A DNA stretch of 64,000 nt, taken from positions 62,001 to 126,000 of the forward strand of contig NZ_BLLG01000007.1 of the NCBI RefSeq assembly GCF_011766325.1. Direction: 5' to 3'. Shown in pieces: positions 18,146 through 26,331 of this stretch (its first letter is position 1; each line of letters begins with the position of its first letter). A program made the translations under genes and the position numbers. The notes beneath the pieces were generated by a model, which had not been told where the DNA came from, ran no database searches, and worked only from the letters and a program-made list of their open reading frames with translations. Source of the DNA: Streptomyces pacificus. GTDB lineage: Bacteria; Actinomycetota; Actinomycetes; Streptomycetales; Streptomycetaceae.

Positions 18146-19767
18146 TTATGCACTGGCCGTGCGGGGTCGGAACGCGATGATCTTCGCGCCCTCATGTGAG
18201 GCCGACGTGAGGCCATCCTGCTCGTTCGCCTGCTCGACCGCCCGCTGCTGGGGCAGGCGAGCGCTTCCGCGCGGGACCATGGCGGCGGTTGCCTCGGCGG
18301 CCTCGGCGGCGGCCTTGGGCATGACCGACTGATAGATGTCTCGCGTGATCCGGCTGTCACTGTGGCCGAGGGTCTCGGACACGATCTTGACGTCGACGCC
18401 GGCGGCGAGCATGAGCGAGGCGGCGACGTGCCGCAGGTCGTGCAGCCGGATCGGCGGCAGTCCGGAGAGGTCGACGAGCCGCTCGAACTGGTCGGTCAGC
18501 CACCCGGGGTGAATCCGGTCGCCGTCCTCTTGGGTGAACATCCGGCCCGACTCGATCCACGCGGGCCCCCACTGGCAGCGCTCGGCAGCCTGCTTGGTCC
18601 GGTGTGCGTCGAGCACCTCGGCGGTGTACTCGTCGATCGAGAACACGCGCTCGCCGCTGTCGGTCTTGGGCAGGCTCTCTATGACCTCCCATCCATCCTG
18701 TACGAGTTGAGTGGCAACGGTCATCGTGCGACTCGGTGCCGAGTAGTCGGCCCACCGGACGCCGCACGCCTCGCCGCGGCGCAGACCCCGGAACGTGATC
18801 AGGTGGAACAGCGGCAGCAGTCGGTGTTTCGTCTCGGCGAGGTAGTCGAGGAACTGCCCGGCCTGCTCCGGGGTCCACACCATGACCGCCGAGGGCCGCT
18901 CGCCGGTCCGCACCCATGCCTCGACCCGCTCGGGCGTCCAGACCATCGCTTTGGGTCGCTTGGCCGGAGTGAGCTCGATGTATGAGGCGGGGTTGAAGGT
19001 GATCGCCCCGCGCGCGATGGCGGTGTTCAGCGCGGCCCGCAGCGTGTCGCGGATGTGCTTCTGAGTCGACGGTCCGGTGATGCGGCGGAACGGCGGCATC
19101 GCGTCTATGGCGTCCTTGAGGAACTTCCTTCGGCCTCGGTTCTCGATCCCCTTCCACGGGATCGTTTTCAGCTCGTCGAGCGCGGCGCGGCGTTGCACGT
19201 TCGCTTCGTGAATGTCGGCGTTGGTCTCGGCGATGCCGGCGAACATCTCGTCGAGGTGCTGCACCGTGAGGCGGTCGAGGCGGATGTGCCCGATCCGGGG
19301 TTTCAGGTGGCACCTGATGTCGACCTCGTACCGGGTTTCTCCGCTCTTGCGGAGTGCCTTCTTTCCGGCGAGTTACACGTCGAGCCACTCGGCGACCGTC
19401 ATGTGCTGAGTCAGAGACTGCCGGTCGCGAAACGGCGCTTCGTCTCGTCGTAATCGGGGATGTCCTCGCCGCTCGCGGACACGGTTTCGAGCAGGTCGGC
19501 GAGGCGGCGGCGGCCGTCGGGGTCCGACTTCTTGTCGGCGATGTCGAGCAGCGCGGCAAGCGCGGTGATGTCGGTCTGCGCGTCCGTCTTGGTCTTGTAC
19601 CCGCTGCGCCGGAAGCGGCGCCGGGTGCCGTCCTCGCGGGGCGGCAGTTCCTGAACCAGGCTCCACACACCGTGTGTTCGCTGGGTCAGCTTCTTGCACG
19701 CTGCGCCGAGCTGCTTGTCGGTCTGCGGGTCGCGGCATCCGCAGCGCTTGGTGATCGTTCCGTTCAT
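18146..19767 (-). pseudogene. Tyrosine integrase, disrupted by frameshift and nonsense codon
   Basis: The N-terminal arm-binding part (MNGTITKRCGC, 19767 to about 19424) stops after ATGSL. One base appears to be missing near 19418-19425. In the next frame the protein continues QSLTQHMTVAEWLDV and then meets TAA at 19375-19373, where a Trp codon is expected. The same frame goes on LAGKKALRKSGETRYEVD to the catalytic domain with FRGLRRGEAC (Arg), HDLRHVAASLML (HxxR) and GHSDSRITRDIYQ (Tyr). The catalytic part alone (372 codons from 19264) is still open. TAG of the upstream gene abuts ATG 19767. Confidence 0.88.
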
Positions 19768-20484
19768 CTAGTCGTTCTCCTCGGGTGTGACTGAGTTGGG
19801 GGCGTCGAGCATGTCGAGCCCCCGCATGTCCTCGACCAGGTGGTGCGGTAGGGCGGGGACCTTGAGCCCTGCGCGCACCATGTCGTCGATGTGGCGGGCG
19901 AGTTCTTCGAGGCGGTGCACAAAGTCGGTCTCGGCGTCGGGATCACCTCCCCTCGCTTGGTTGGCCTCGGTGCGGAGACAGGCCCTGCGGACGATCGCGA
20001 GGCGCCGCTCGAACTCGGGGTACAGCGAAGCCGGATACGCCGCCGTAGCCCACGCTGCGGCCCATGTCTGGCCCGTTCCGGCGATCCGCCGGGAGTCGGT
20101 GACGTACCGCCCGTCGAGGGGCCCGTCGAGCTTCGGTGTCGTCTCGCCGGTCATCCACTGCCACACCGTGTAGGGGCCGCGCGCATCGGCGGCCGGGACG
20201 GTGGGCACGGTCTCCTCGCTCCCGAGGGGGAGCAACAGGAGCAGAGGGGGAGTGGCGAGGGCCAGGCCGAGCACGAGCAGGTCGTCGACGGTCACCGGAC
20301 GGCGTTTCTTGCCCGCGGCGCCTGATCGACCGGTCTCGATGCTGACGATCACGGCGTACGTGATGTCGGGGCGCCCGAGGCGGGCACACTCGGCGGCGAG
20401 GTCGTTTCGGTTCATGCCGAGGCGTTCGCGGTGCCGGCGGATCTGTGCGGCGACGACGTCGCCCACTGTCTGGTGACTGTGCAT
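19768..20484 (-). CDS. Xre/HTH-type repressor of the element
   Basis: 238 residues. The N-terminal helix-turn-helix region is about 1-60 (VAAQIRRHRERLGMNRNDLA, then ITYAVIVSIETGRS). The C-terminal 150 residues are helical with no recognised motif. It lies directly upstream of and adjoining the integrase frame (TAGATG) and is divergent from the excisionase-like gene, the usual place for an immunity repressor or integration regulator. Direct repeats TTGCAAAG sit against its start codon. Confidence 0.75.
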   Translation of the reverse strand: MHSHQTVGDVVAAQIRRHRERLGMNRNDLAAECARLGRPDITYAVIVSIETGRSGAAGKKRRPVTVDDLLVLGLALATPPLLLLLPLGSEETVPTVPAADARGPYTVWQWMTGETTPKLDGPLDGRYVTDSRRIAGTGQTWAAAWATAAYPASLYPEFERRLAIVRRACLRTEANQARGGDPDAETDFVHRLEELARHIDDMVRAGLKVPALPHHLVEDMRGLDMLDAPNSVTPEEND

Positions 20485-20485
20485 A

Positions 20486-20514
20486 TTGCAAAGCTAGCTA
20501 TGTTGCTTGCAAAG
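20486..20514. promoter_or_regulatory. Direct-repeat operator TTGCAAAG x2
   Basis: Two identical octamers TTGCAAAG at 20486-20493 and 20507-20514, 21 bp apart (two helical turns), immediately upstream of the repressor ATG (20484) and before the divergent excisionase-like gene. The region is AT-rich. Likely the repressor's autoregulatory site. Confidence 0.5.
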
Positions 20515-20602
20515 ATTCAGTCGGAATCGTACGTTTCTGGTCTGGCACTGCTGCTCGACACCATCGGTCCGCAGTGCACACCGATGTCACAGGGGGTAGA
20601 CC

Positions 20603-20842
20603 ATGACGACTACAGAGCAGGGGATGACACACGACGAGCTGATGCACCTACCCGTCGCCGTCCCGCTGGAGACCGCAAACCGTGCGCTGCACCTCGGCCG
20701 CACGACCGGGTATCACCTCGCCCGGACCGGCCGGTACCCCGTGCGGGTCCTGCGACACGGACGGGCGTACAAGGTGTCGCGCTATGACCTGCACCGAAAC
20801 CTCGGCATCGAGGCGGACACACCGGCCGACGGGGGAGCCTAG
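20603..20842 (+). CDS. Excisionase-like small DNA-binding protein
   Basis: 79 residues. A helix-turn-helix of the MerR/excisionase (HTH_17) type: LPVAVPLETANRALHLGR, TTGYHLARTGRYPVRVLRHG, AYKVSRYDLHRNLGI. This pattern is common in Xis/recombination directionality factors of actinobacterial integrative elements. ATG 20603 is preceded by AGGGGGTAGACC. It is divergent from the repressor gene. Confidence 0.75.
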   Translation: MTTTEQGMTHDELMHLPVAVPLETANRALHLGRTTGYHLARTGRYPVRVLRHGRAYKVSRYDLHRNLGIEADTPADGGA

Positions 20843-20908
20843 GCAGGAACGCCCCCGCCCGCCGGGCCTTGAGGGCGCGACGGGCGGAGACATCGGGTTG
20901 ACCGTGGT

Positions 20909-21352
20909 CTACGACCAACCGTGCTCGGTGAGCGGCTCGGCGTCCTTGAGATAGCCGAGCAGCCCGGCGGCGGGGTACTCGATGATGTCCTCGGGCAGCT
21001 CGTGCACGGACCACCATCGCAGGTCGAGGCACTTCTCGGGCTCGCGGTTCACCGGCTCGCCCGTCCACGTGGTGGCCAGGAAGAACAGACCGATTCGCTC
21101 GGTGTCGGCGTCCTGCTTGTGGTGCACGACGTGCACGAGCCGCAGGTGCTCGGGGTCGACCTCGACGCCGGTCTCTTCGAGCAGCTCACGCGCGGCACCC
21201 GAGGTGAGCGGCTCGCCGGCGTCGAGCTTGCCCGAGGGGGCGTGCCACCGGCCGTAGCCGTACGGCCCCCCGCGCTGCGACAACAGCACCTTGTCGCCAT
21301 CACGCAGAATCACGTGCGTGTCGATCACGGGGGTTGCGAGTGCTGCGTTCAT
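20909..21352 (-). CDS. NUDIX hydrolase (last gene of cargo operon)
   Basis: 147 residues. The NUDIX box is complete: GKLDAGEPLTSGAARELLEE followed by TGVEV matches GX5EX7REUXEEXGU. The fold start THVILRDGDKVLLSQRGG and CLDLRWWSVHELP suit MutT-like nucleotide pyrophosphohydrolases. ATG 21352 overlaps the kinase stop (ATGA). As the last of five coupled genes it probably clears or processes a nucleotide made or used by the operon; the substrate is unknown. Confidence 0.88.
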   Translation of the reverse strand: MNAALATPVIDTHVILRDGDKVLLSQRGGPYGYGRWHAPSGKLDAGEPLTSGAARELLEETGVEVDPEHLRLVHVVHHKQDADTERIGLFFLATTWTGEPVNREPEKCLDLRWWSVHELPEDIIEYPAAGLLGYLKDAEPLTEHGWS

Positions 21353-22005
21353 GAGTTCACCGTGCGGTCGTCGGGGTCGGTGGGGTTGTCGACGCTACCC
21401 CCGGATGGGGGCAGCGCGTCGGCGATTCGCTTCGCTACATCCGTAGGGGTGGCGTCGGTCGAGTCGAGCACGAGCACCTCGACGCCGAGGGTCATCAAAG
21501 TCTGTGCGGCCTCGCGGTAGAGCGCGACCTCGCGGGCGGGCCCGTCGGGGTCGTCATGGAAGCGGTGGCGCTTCCCGCGCTCAGCGAGACGGGCCGCGAT
21601 GCTTGCCGGGTCCGCAGTGAGGATCACGGCCAGGTCGGGCAGCAGGATGTGCCGGTTCAAGGCGAGCACGAACGGCTCGGGTACGCCGTCGAGCTGCTGG
21701 AGAACGAGACTCGACGCGAGGTAGCGGTCACAGATCACGGTCTCGCCGGCCTTGAGCAGCGGATCGAGCTCGACCTCGATGTGCTCATACCGGTTCGCGG
21801 CGACGAGACAGGCGAGGGCGCGGCCGTGAATGTGGTTCGCCTTGGCCCGGGTGAACTCGCCGAGCTCGCTCGTCGAGGGCTCCGTCGTCGTGTGAACACG
21901 TCTTCTGCGGTCGACGAGCAGGCGGCCGAGCTCGGCGACCGTGGTCGACTTCCCGACCGCGCTCGGGCCGTCGACCGTGACGAACAGGCCGGGGTGGACG
22001 GTCAC
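21349..22005 (-). CDS. Thymidylate-kinase-like nucleoside monophosphate kinase
   Basis: 218 residues of the dTMP kinase family. P-loop GPSAVGKST near residue 15, TTEPSTSELG, DR-box VICDRYLASSLVLQQLDG, and lid RLAERGKRHRFHDD. GTG 22005 overlaps the radical SAM stop (GTGA). It is additional to the housekeeping enzyme, so it may phosphorylate a modified deoxynucleotide. Start chosen from the overlap and from the family N-terminus (FVTVDGPS). Confidence 0.87.
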   Translation of the reverse strand: MTVHPGLFVTVDGPSAVGKSTTVAELGRLLVDRRRRVHTTTEPSTSELGEFTRAKANHIHGRALACLVAANRYEHIEVELDPLLKAGETVICDRYLASSLVLQQLDGVPEPFVLALNRHILLPDLAVILTADPASIAARLAERGKRHRFHDDPDGPAREVALYREAAQTLMTLGVEVLVLDSTDATPTDVAKRIADALPPSGGSVDNPTDPDDRTVNS

Positions 22006-23495
22006 GCGGCGACCCCCAGACGGTTGCGGTCGTGCTGCTCGCGGGTGAGCTCGGCGAGCGTCGCGCGGAGCTTCGGGAGAGGGACGGTCCCGAACTGGAC
22101 GCCGACCGAGAAATTGAACTCGTCGCGGGCGCGCATCGACTCGTCGGCGCCGTCGGCGGTCAGGTCGACGTCGGAGTACGCGAGCAGTGTGTCGGGCTCG
22201 TGTCCGGCGTCGGTGAGCGTCTTCCAGATCGGCGTACCGGGGTAGGGCCGGAACTCGAACACGCTCGCCCGAAAGCGGCCCGCTCCGTACCGGTCGGCGA
22301 TGGCCCACAGGTTGTGGATGTGGCGCACCGTGGCGTCGAGGTCTTCCTGCTCCTCCCCGGGGTACCCGAGGATGAAATAGCCCTTCACACCGATGCCGCG
22401 CGCGAGCAGCCGGGCGGCGACCTGCTCGGTCATCTTGGCGGTAATCCGCTTGTCCATGCCGGCGAGCACGCGGTCGCTGCCCGACTCGATGCCGAGGGCG
22501 ACCTCGCGCAGCCCGTTCGCCTTGAGGGTGTCGAGCATGGCGTCGTCGAGGCGGTCGAACACGTTGATCCGTCCGGTGGCGTCCCACACGTACCGGTCGC
22601 CGATCCGGTGTCGGGTGAACGCTTCCATCTGCGGCACGATCACCCGCTTCGCACCGAGGAACAGATCGTCGACGAAACGGTACGCGGTGGTGCCGTAGGT
22701 CTCGTGCAGGTGGTCGAGCTCGTCGACGATGCCCTCGGGCGACCGGGGGCGGATCTTGACGTCGGGGTTCGCCGACACGGCGGCACCGCAGAACCCGCAG
22801 TCGTACGGGCACCCGCGCGATCCGACGATGTTCGCCTCGGTCCGGCCGTCGTCAGCGATGTACGGATCTTGCGGCAGGAACGCGCGGTTCACGAGCGGTA
22901 GCGCGTCGATGTCCGGGCTCAGCCAGTCGGCGGCCCTGTCGCGGGCGATGCCGGCGGCGTGCGTGCCGAGCAGCCGGTCGCGCCACATCACCCCGGGCAA
23001 CTCGGCGCGGCGGCGCTCGTCGGCCAGTAGCGCGGCGACTCGGGGCTCGCCCTCGCCGATCACCAGGGCGCGCAGGTTGCCCATACGCGGATCGTCGAGG
23101 ATGCGGGCGGGCATCGCGCGGGCGTGGTGCCCACCGACCATGAGCGAGATACCGGGGTCGAGCCCGGCGGAGATCCGGGCCGACATCTCGTACGTGGGGG
23201 CGAGCAGGTTCATCCCCACCCAACGGGGCCGGACGCCGTTGATCAGGCGCGCGGTTTCGTCGACGCCGAGCCCCTGCGCCTCGGCGTCCAGTACACCCAC
23301 GTTGAAACCGGCCTGCTGCGCATAGGTGGCGATGTACGCCATCCCGAGCACGGGCAGGGTGTAGTCGTTCGTTCGGGGCCGCAGGGCGTAGTCGCGGAGC
23401 GGCGCATTCACGAACAAGGCGTCGAGCACCCGGTTCGGGTCGGCGCCGGCGATCAGGTCAGATGCTGCTCGGTCCTCCGTGGCCGTTAAGGTCAT
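22002..23495 (-). CDS. B12-binding-type radical SAM enzyme
   Basis: 497 residues. The N-terminal Rossmann-like cobalamin-binding domain spans about 25-175 (LPVLGMAYIATYAQQAGFNV, VGMNLLAPTYEMS, LMVGGHHARAMP, VIGEGEPRV) without a DxHxxG lower-ligand motif, as in class B/BchE-like enzymes. The radical SAM core begins with GCPYDCGFCG (CxxxCxxC) and has FVDDLFLG, VALGIESGSD and KGYFILGYPGE. It overlaps the preceding HhH-GPD gene by 38 bases; GGGGGAG lies just before ATG 23495. Probably methylates or rearranges a small molecule or nucleotide. Confidence 0.88.
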   Translation of the reverse strand: MTLTATEDRAASDLIAGADPNRVLDALFVNAPLRDYALRPRTNDYTLPVLGMAYIATYAQQAGFNVGVLDAEAQGLGVDETARLINGVRPRWVGMNLLAPTYEMSARISAGLDPGISLMVGGHHARAMPARILDDPRMGNLRALVIGEGEPRVAALLADERRRAELPGVMWRDRLLGTHAAGIARDRAADWLSPDIDALPLVNRAFLPQDPYIADDGRTEANIVGSRGCPYDCGFCGAAVSANPDVKIRPRSPEGIVDELDHLHETYGTTAYRFVDDLFLGAKRVIVPQMEAFTRHRIGDRYVWDATGRINVFDRLDDAMLDTLKANGLREVALGIESGSDRVLAGMDKRITAKMTEQVAARLLARGIGVKGYFILGYPGEEQEDLDATVRHIHNLWAIADRYGAGRFRASVFEFRPYPGTPIWKTLTDAGHEPDTLLAYSDVDLTADGADESMRARDEFNFSVGVQFGTVPLPKLRATLAELTREQHDRNRLGVAA

Positions 23496-24297
23496 TGCTC
23501 CCCCACGTGAGAGTGAAAAGGGTCAGGGCGTGCAGTTGCGTGCGTGCGGGCGCCCATCGGCGCCACATGGACTCGAACTCACTGTCAGAGCTCGGGAAAT
23601 CGAGTGCGGGGGCCGCTTTCCGGGCCCACGTGCGCACGGCGAGGTCGCCGTGCGGGTAGATCGAAAAGTCGCCGGTGAAGTCGGCCGCGGCGGCTGCTGC
23701 GGTCCATGGCCCGATGCGGCGCACCTCGACGAGCTCTTTGATCAGGCTTTCGGGGTCGAGAGTGGCCCAGTGCTCGCCCCGGTCGAGGTACGCCTCGGCG
23801 GCGGCACGCAGGGCGTTGCGGTTGAACTTCGCCCCGACGGCGGCGAATCCGTCGTCGGAGATCCCGAGCACGGTCTCGGGAGTGGGCACGGTTGCGAACT
23901 CGCCGGCCGCCGTGGCGAGCGTGCGCCCGTAGGCGGTGTAGAACGCCCGGTGCTTGCGCGCGGCCTGCTTTGCAGTCACGACCTGGCGGAGAATGGCGGT
24001 CACGATCGCATCCCACAACGACGGGTTGGTGAGACGGGCAACCGTGCCGAGGCGCACCAACTCGTCGAACAGTGGCGCGGCTTGCTCGGGGGCGGCGGGT
24101 AGCTCGATCGGTGATGTGTAGGCGACTGGCGGCTGCTCGGCGGCGGGGTCGCCCGTAACGGGCCACAGGGCGAGGTGTTCGCTCCGGTGGTTCCAGACGG
24201 CGAGCCATGCGGCGCCCCCATGCTCGACGAGACGGGCGCGTTCCTCCTTGGCGGTCGTCTGCCATGCGGGGTGTTCAGTGATGATCTTCGTGCTCAT
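23458..24297 (-). CDS. HhH-GPD superfamily DNA glycosylase-like protein
   Basis: 279 residues. The N-terminal part is beta-rich, as in AlkA-like glycosylases. The helical domain follows, with ILRQVVTAKQAARKHRAF and the hairpin ELVEVRRIGPWTAAAAAADF, then the catalytic-type Asp in FSIYPHGDLAVRTWARKA. It would remove a base from DNA. No Fe-S cysteines are seen. Start ATG 24297 lies 4 bases after the stop of the upstream gene. In an operon with a nucleotide kinase and a radical SAM enzyme its target may be an unusual base. Confidence 0.8.
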   Translation of the reverse strand: MSTKIITEHPAWQTTAKEERARLVEHGGAAWLAVWNHRSEHLALWPVTGDPAAEQPPVAYTSPIELPAAPEQAAPLFDELVRLGTVARLTNPSLWDAIVTAILRQVVTAKQAARKHRAFYTAYGRTLATAAGEFATVPTPETVLGISDDGFAAVGAKFNRNALRAAAEAYLDRGEHWATLDPESLIKELVEVRRIGPWTAAAAAADFTGDFSIYPHGDLAVRTWARKAAPALDFPSSDSEFESMWRRWAPARTQLHALTLFTLTWGSNDLNGHGGPSSI

Positions 24298-24301
24298 GGG
24301 C

Positions 24302-24742
24302 TCAATTCCGGTCGAGGGGCCGCGGGTTAGAGGGCGCGATGACGGCGTGCGTGCGCAGTTCGAGGAAGCGCACGGGGGTAATCGTCCACTCGACGACCGC
24401 CCCACTCCCCACTACCACGGTGAACCCGCAGCGCGTGCCCGAGTTGAGCAGAGCGAGGGCGTGCAGCCATCCCGACTCGGCCCACTCGACCGCCCGTTCG
24501 ACCTCGTGCGGGGTCATCCCGAGCATGTGAGCCGTGCACATCTGAACGCGCAATGCCCGTATGGCGGCACGCGGCGTCGGAAACACGCGCGGCTGATCGA
24601 GCGGCGAGGCCCTGCGCGCGTACTGCGAGTCGTACCGCAGCACCTCGAACAGAAACCCGTGTTCGACGAGTGCCTCGGCCTGCTGGGGATGGCTGGACAA
24701 CCTTGCCCCGTTGACGGTGATCACACCGGCTGGCGCGCTCAT
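24302..24742 (-). CDS. Unknown protein, first gene of cargo operon
   Basis: 146 residues, no family recognised. Sequence MSAPAGVITVNGARLSSHP, then a mixed alpha/beta body with HMLGMTPHEVERAVEWAESG and GFTVVVGSGAVVEWTITPV. No signal peptide or membrane helix. Four bases separate it from the glycosylase start, so it belongs to the same transcript. Codon bias is normal and it reads as a real gene. Confidence 0.65.
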   Translation of the reverse strand: MSAPAGVITVNGARLSSHPQQAEALVEHGFLFEVLRYDSQYARRASPLDQPRVFPTPRAAIRALRVQMCTAHMLGMTPHEVERAVEWAESGWLHALALLNSGTRCGFTVVVGSGAVVEWTITPVRFLELRTHAVIAPSNPRPLDRN

Positions 24743-24919
24743 TCCCTCACCCTCCGGACGCGGTTACATGGTTGCCCCTGTCCGGCAGTGAGGTGGAAGT
24801 GCGCCGGCCAGGGTGGACCCTCGGAGGTTCTCCCTAACAGGCGTGCGAATAGGGAGCTTTCGGCGTATACAGGTGCGACGTCGCCGCGTCGCAGAGTGAC
24901 CGTAGCGCCACGCATAATG

Positions 24920-24940
24920 AGGTTGCAAGGGTGGACCGGT
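24920..24940 (-). promoter_or_regulatory. Shared element motif upstream of cargo operon
   Basis: Plus strand AGGTTGCAAGGGTGGACC (24920-24937) followed by GGT. A 16/18 match in inverted orientation occurs at 26144-26161. On the minus strand CATTATG follows, a possible -10 for the cargo operon (first gene starts at 24742). Probably a common operator. Confidence 0.45.
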
Positions 24941-24967
24941 ACAATCATGCAGACTGGCCTATGCAAA

Positions 24968-24995
24968 ACCCCCCGACCCTGGTCAGGCGGGGGGT
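24968..24995 (-). terminator. Terminator of DUF397/Xre transcript
   Basis: On the minus strand ACCCCCCG ... CGGGGGGTTTTGC: an 8-bp stem plus a T-run, 35 bases after the DUF397 stop. It separates the regulatory pair from the cargo operon, which therefore has its own promoter downstream. Confidence 0.8.
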
Positions 24996-25029
24996 GTGAG
25001 GTCTTGCGGCGTCGGGGGGTAGCGGCTGG

Positions 25030-25230
25030 CTAGTTGACGAAGTGGTCGAACTCGCCGGCCTTGACGCCCTTGATGAACGCTTCGAGCTTCTCGGGCGACG
25101 TGGTGATGATGCTCGCCGGGTCGTCGCTCTCGCACAGCAGGATCACGCCCTCGTGCTTGGCGACGTGCAGGCACTGCTCGCCCCCGCCCCCGGAGAAACT
25201 CGACTTCTGCCAGTTGAATTCGCTGTTCAT
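25030..25230 (-). CDS. DUF397 small regulatory partner
   Basis: 66 residues. The N-terminus FNWQKSSFSGGGGEQCLHVA and the segment EGVILLCESDDPASIITTSPEKLEAF are typical of DUF397 proteins, which in streptomycetes sit beside an Xre/DUF5753 regulator and an ATP-binding protein (whiJ/abaA-like loci) and affect development or antibiotic regulation. It starts 10 bases after the Xre gene stop. ATG 25230. Confidence 0.9.
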   Translation of the reverse strand: MNSEFNWQKSSFSGGGGEQCLHVAKHEGVILLCESDDPASIITTSPEKLEAFIKGVKAGEFDHFVN

Positions 25231-25240
25231 CCCTGATTTC

Positions 25241-26095
25241 TCACAGTTCTCTTGCGATGTGGTGAATGAAACTTCGCGACTCGTCGGGGTCGAGTGAGGT
25301 CTGCTCGGCGAACTTGAGCAGGGCTCTGTACCGGTCGAGGTTCGCGGCGGTGTCCAGGAAGCGACCGCCGAACGGCGTGTCGATGTGGACGGTGTCCAGT
25401 TGCGGGACCGCACCGGCCGCGTACATCACGGTCTGCGTGACCTCGATGAAGTCGTCGGCGGTGAAGGGGATCACGCGGAGCGTGATCCACTCCTGCTCGG
25501 ATGCCTGTAGAAGGTGTTCGAGCTGCGCTCGGGTTACCTTCCGGCCTCCGACTCGCATACGCAGTGCGGCCTCATGCACGGTCGCCTCGAATCGTGGCGG
25601 AGTGTCACGGTCGAAGATCGCTCGGCGCTTCATGCGATGTTCGACTCGGGCGTCGACTTCTTCCCCCGGTACCTGCGGGATGACACCTGCGAACAGCGCT
25701 CGTGCGTAGTCCTCGGTCTGCAAGACACCGGGGAACGTCATGGGCTGGAGGCATTGAAGGCCGGTCGCGTGATGTTCGAGTTCGGCGATGTCGAGAAAGC
25801 CCGGGGCGAGGATGCCGCGATAGTCGTCCCACCAGTGCGTGCCTCGCCGCTCGGCAGAGATGACGCACAGCGCGGCGAGCAGGGCGTCGTCGTCGCACTG
25901 GTAGAACGTGAACAACCTGCGGATTCGCTCGTCGCTGATCCCGAGTCGGCCGGCCTCGATGTTGCTGATCCTGGCCGCATCGGTAGAGAGCAAGCCCGCA
26001 GCATCTCGTGCGGTCATGCCGGCGCGCTCGCGTAGCTTCCGCAGCTCGGCGCCCAAGCGAACCTGTCGGGCGGTCGGATTGTCCCTCGGCGGCAT
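25241..26095 (-). CDS. Xre-family regulator with DUF5753
   Basis: 284 residues. Helix-turn-helix at about 10-65 (LGAELRKLRERAGMTARDAA, RISNIEAGRLGIS), then a DUF5753 ligand-like domain with ELEHHATGLQCLQPMTFPGVLQ-type sequence, TEDYARALF, VEHRMKRRAIF and ITLRVIPFTADDF. WhiJ-like. It is in an operon with DUF397 and divergent from the ATPase fragment. Probably regulates its own divergent promoter. Confidence 0.92.
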   Translation of the reverse strand: MPPRDNPTARQVRLGAELRKLRERAGMTARDAAGLLSTDAARISNIEAGRLGISDERIRRLFTFYQCDDDALLAALCVISAERRGTHWWDDYRGILAPGFLDIAELEHHATGLQCLQPMTFPGVLQTEDYARALFAGVIPQVPGEEVDARVEHRMKRRAIFDRDTPPRFEATVHEAALRMRVGGRKVTRAQLEHLLQASEQEWITLRVIPFTADDFIEVTQTVMYAAGAVPQLDTVHIDTPFGGRFLDTAANLDRYRALLKFAEQTSLDPDESRSFIHHIAREL

Positions 26096-26143
26096 GTGTC
26101 CCTTCCCCTTGTCCTACCAGAGTTTGCCGGTTGCGGCGGCATG

Positions 26144-26192
26144 GGTCCACCCACGCAACCTGTCGGGGGTGCAGGGTTGCACCGGTCCAACC
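26144..26192. promoter_or_regulatory. Divergent operator region with inverted motif copies
   Basis: GGTCCACCCACGCAACCT at 26144-26161 is the inverted counterpart of the motif at 24920. Close by, GGTTGCACCGGTCCAACC (26175-26192) is a near-perfect palindrome made of the same parts. Both lie between the divergent Xre regulator and ATPase genes, so they are likely Xre binding sites. Confidence 0.5.
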
Positions 26193-26331
26193 TTTTCCCC
26201 TATGGTCCTGGCAGCACCGCGCCACGCCAGTAAGCCCGAAGTGCAGCCGTTGCGCACGCATTTGCGCGCCCCGGGGACGGCCAAGCCACGCATGGCGAGC
26301 GCGAGCTCAGACAGCGTTGGGAGACGACGAA

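Noticed and set aside
24739..24966. 75-codon frame upstream of the cargo operon
   Set aside because: Covers the promoter-like region and shared motif; no codon bias or family. More likely leader DNA.
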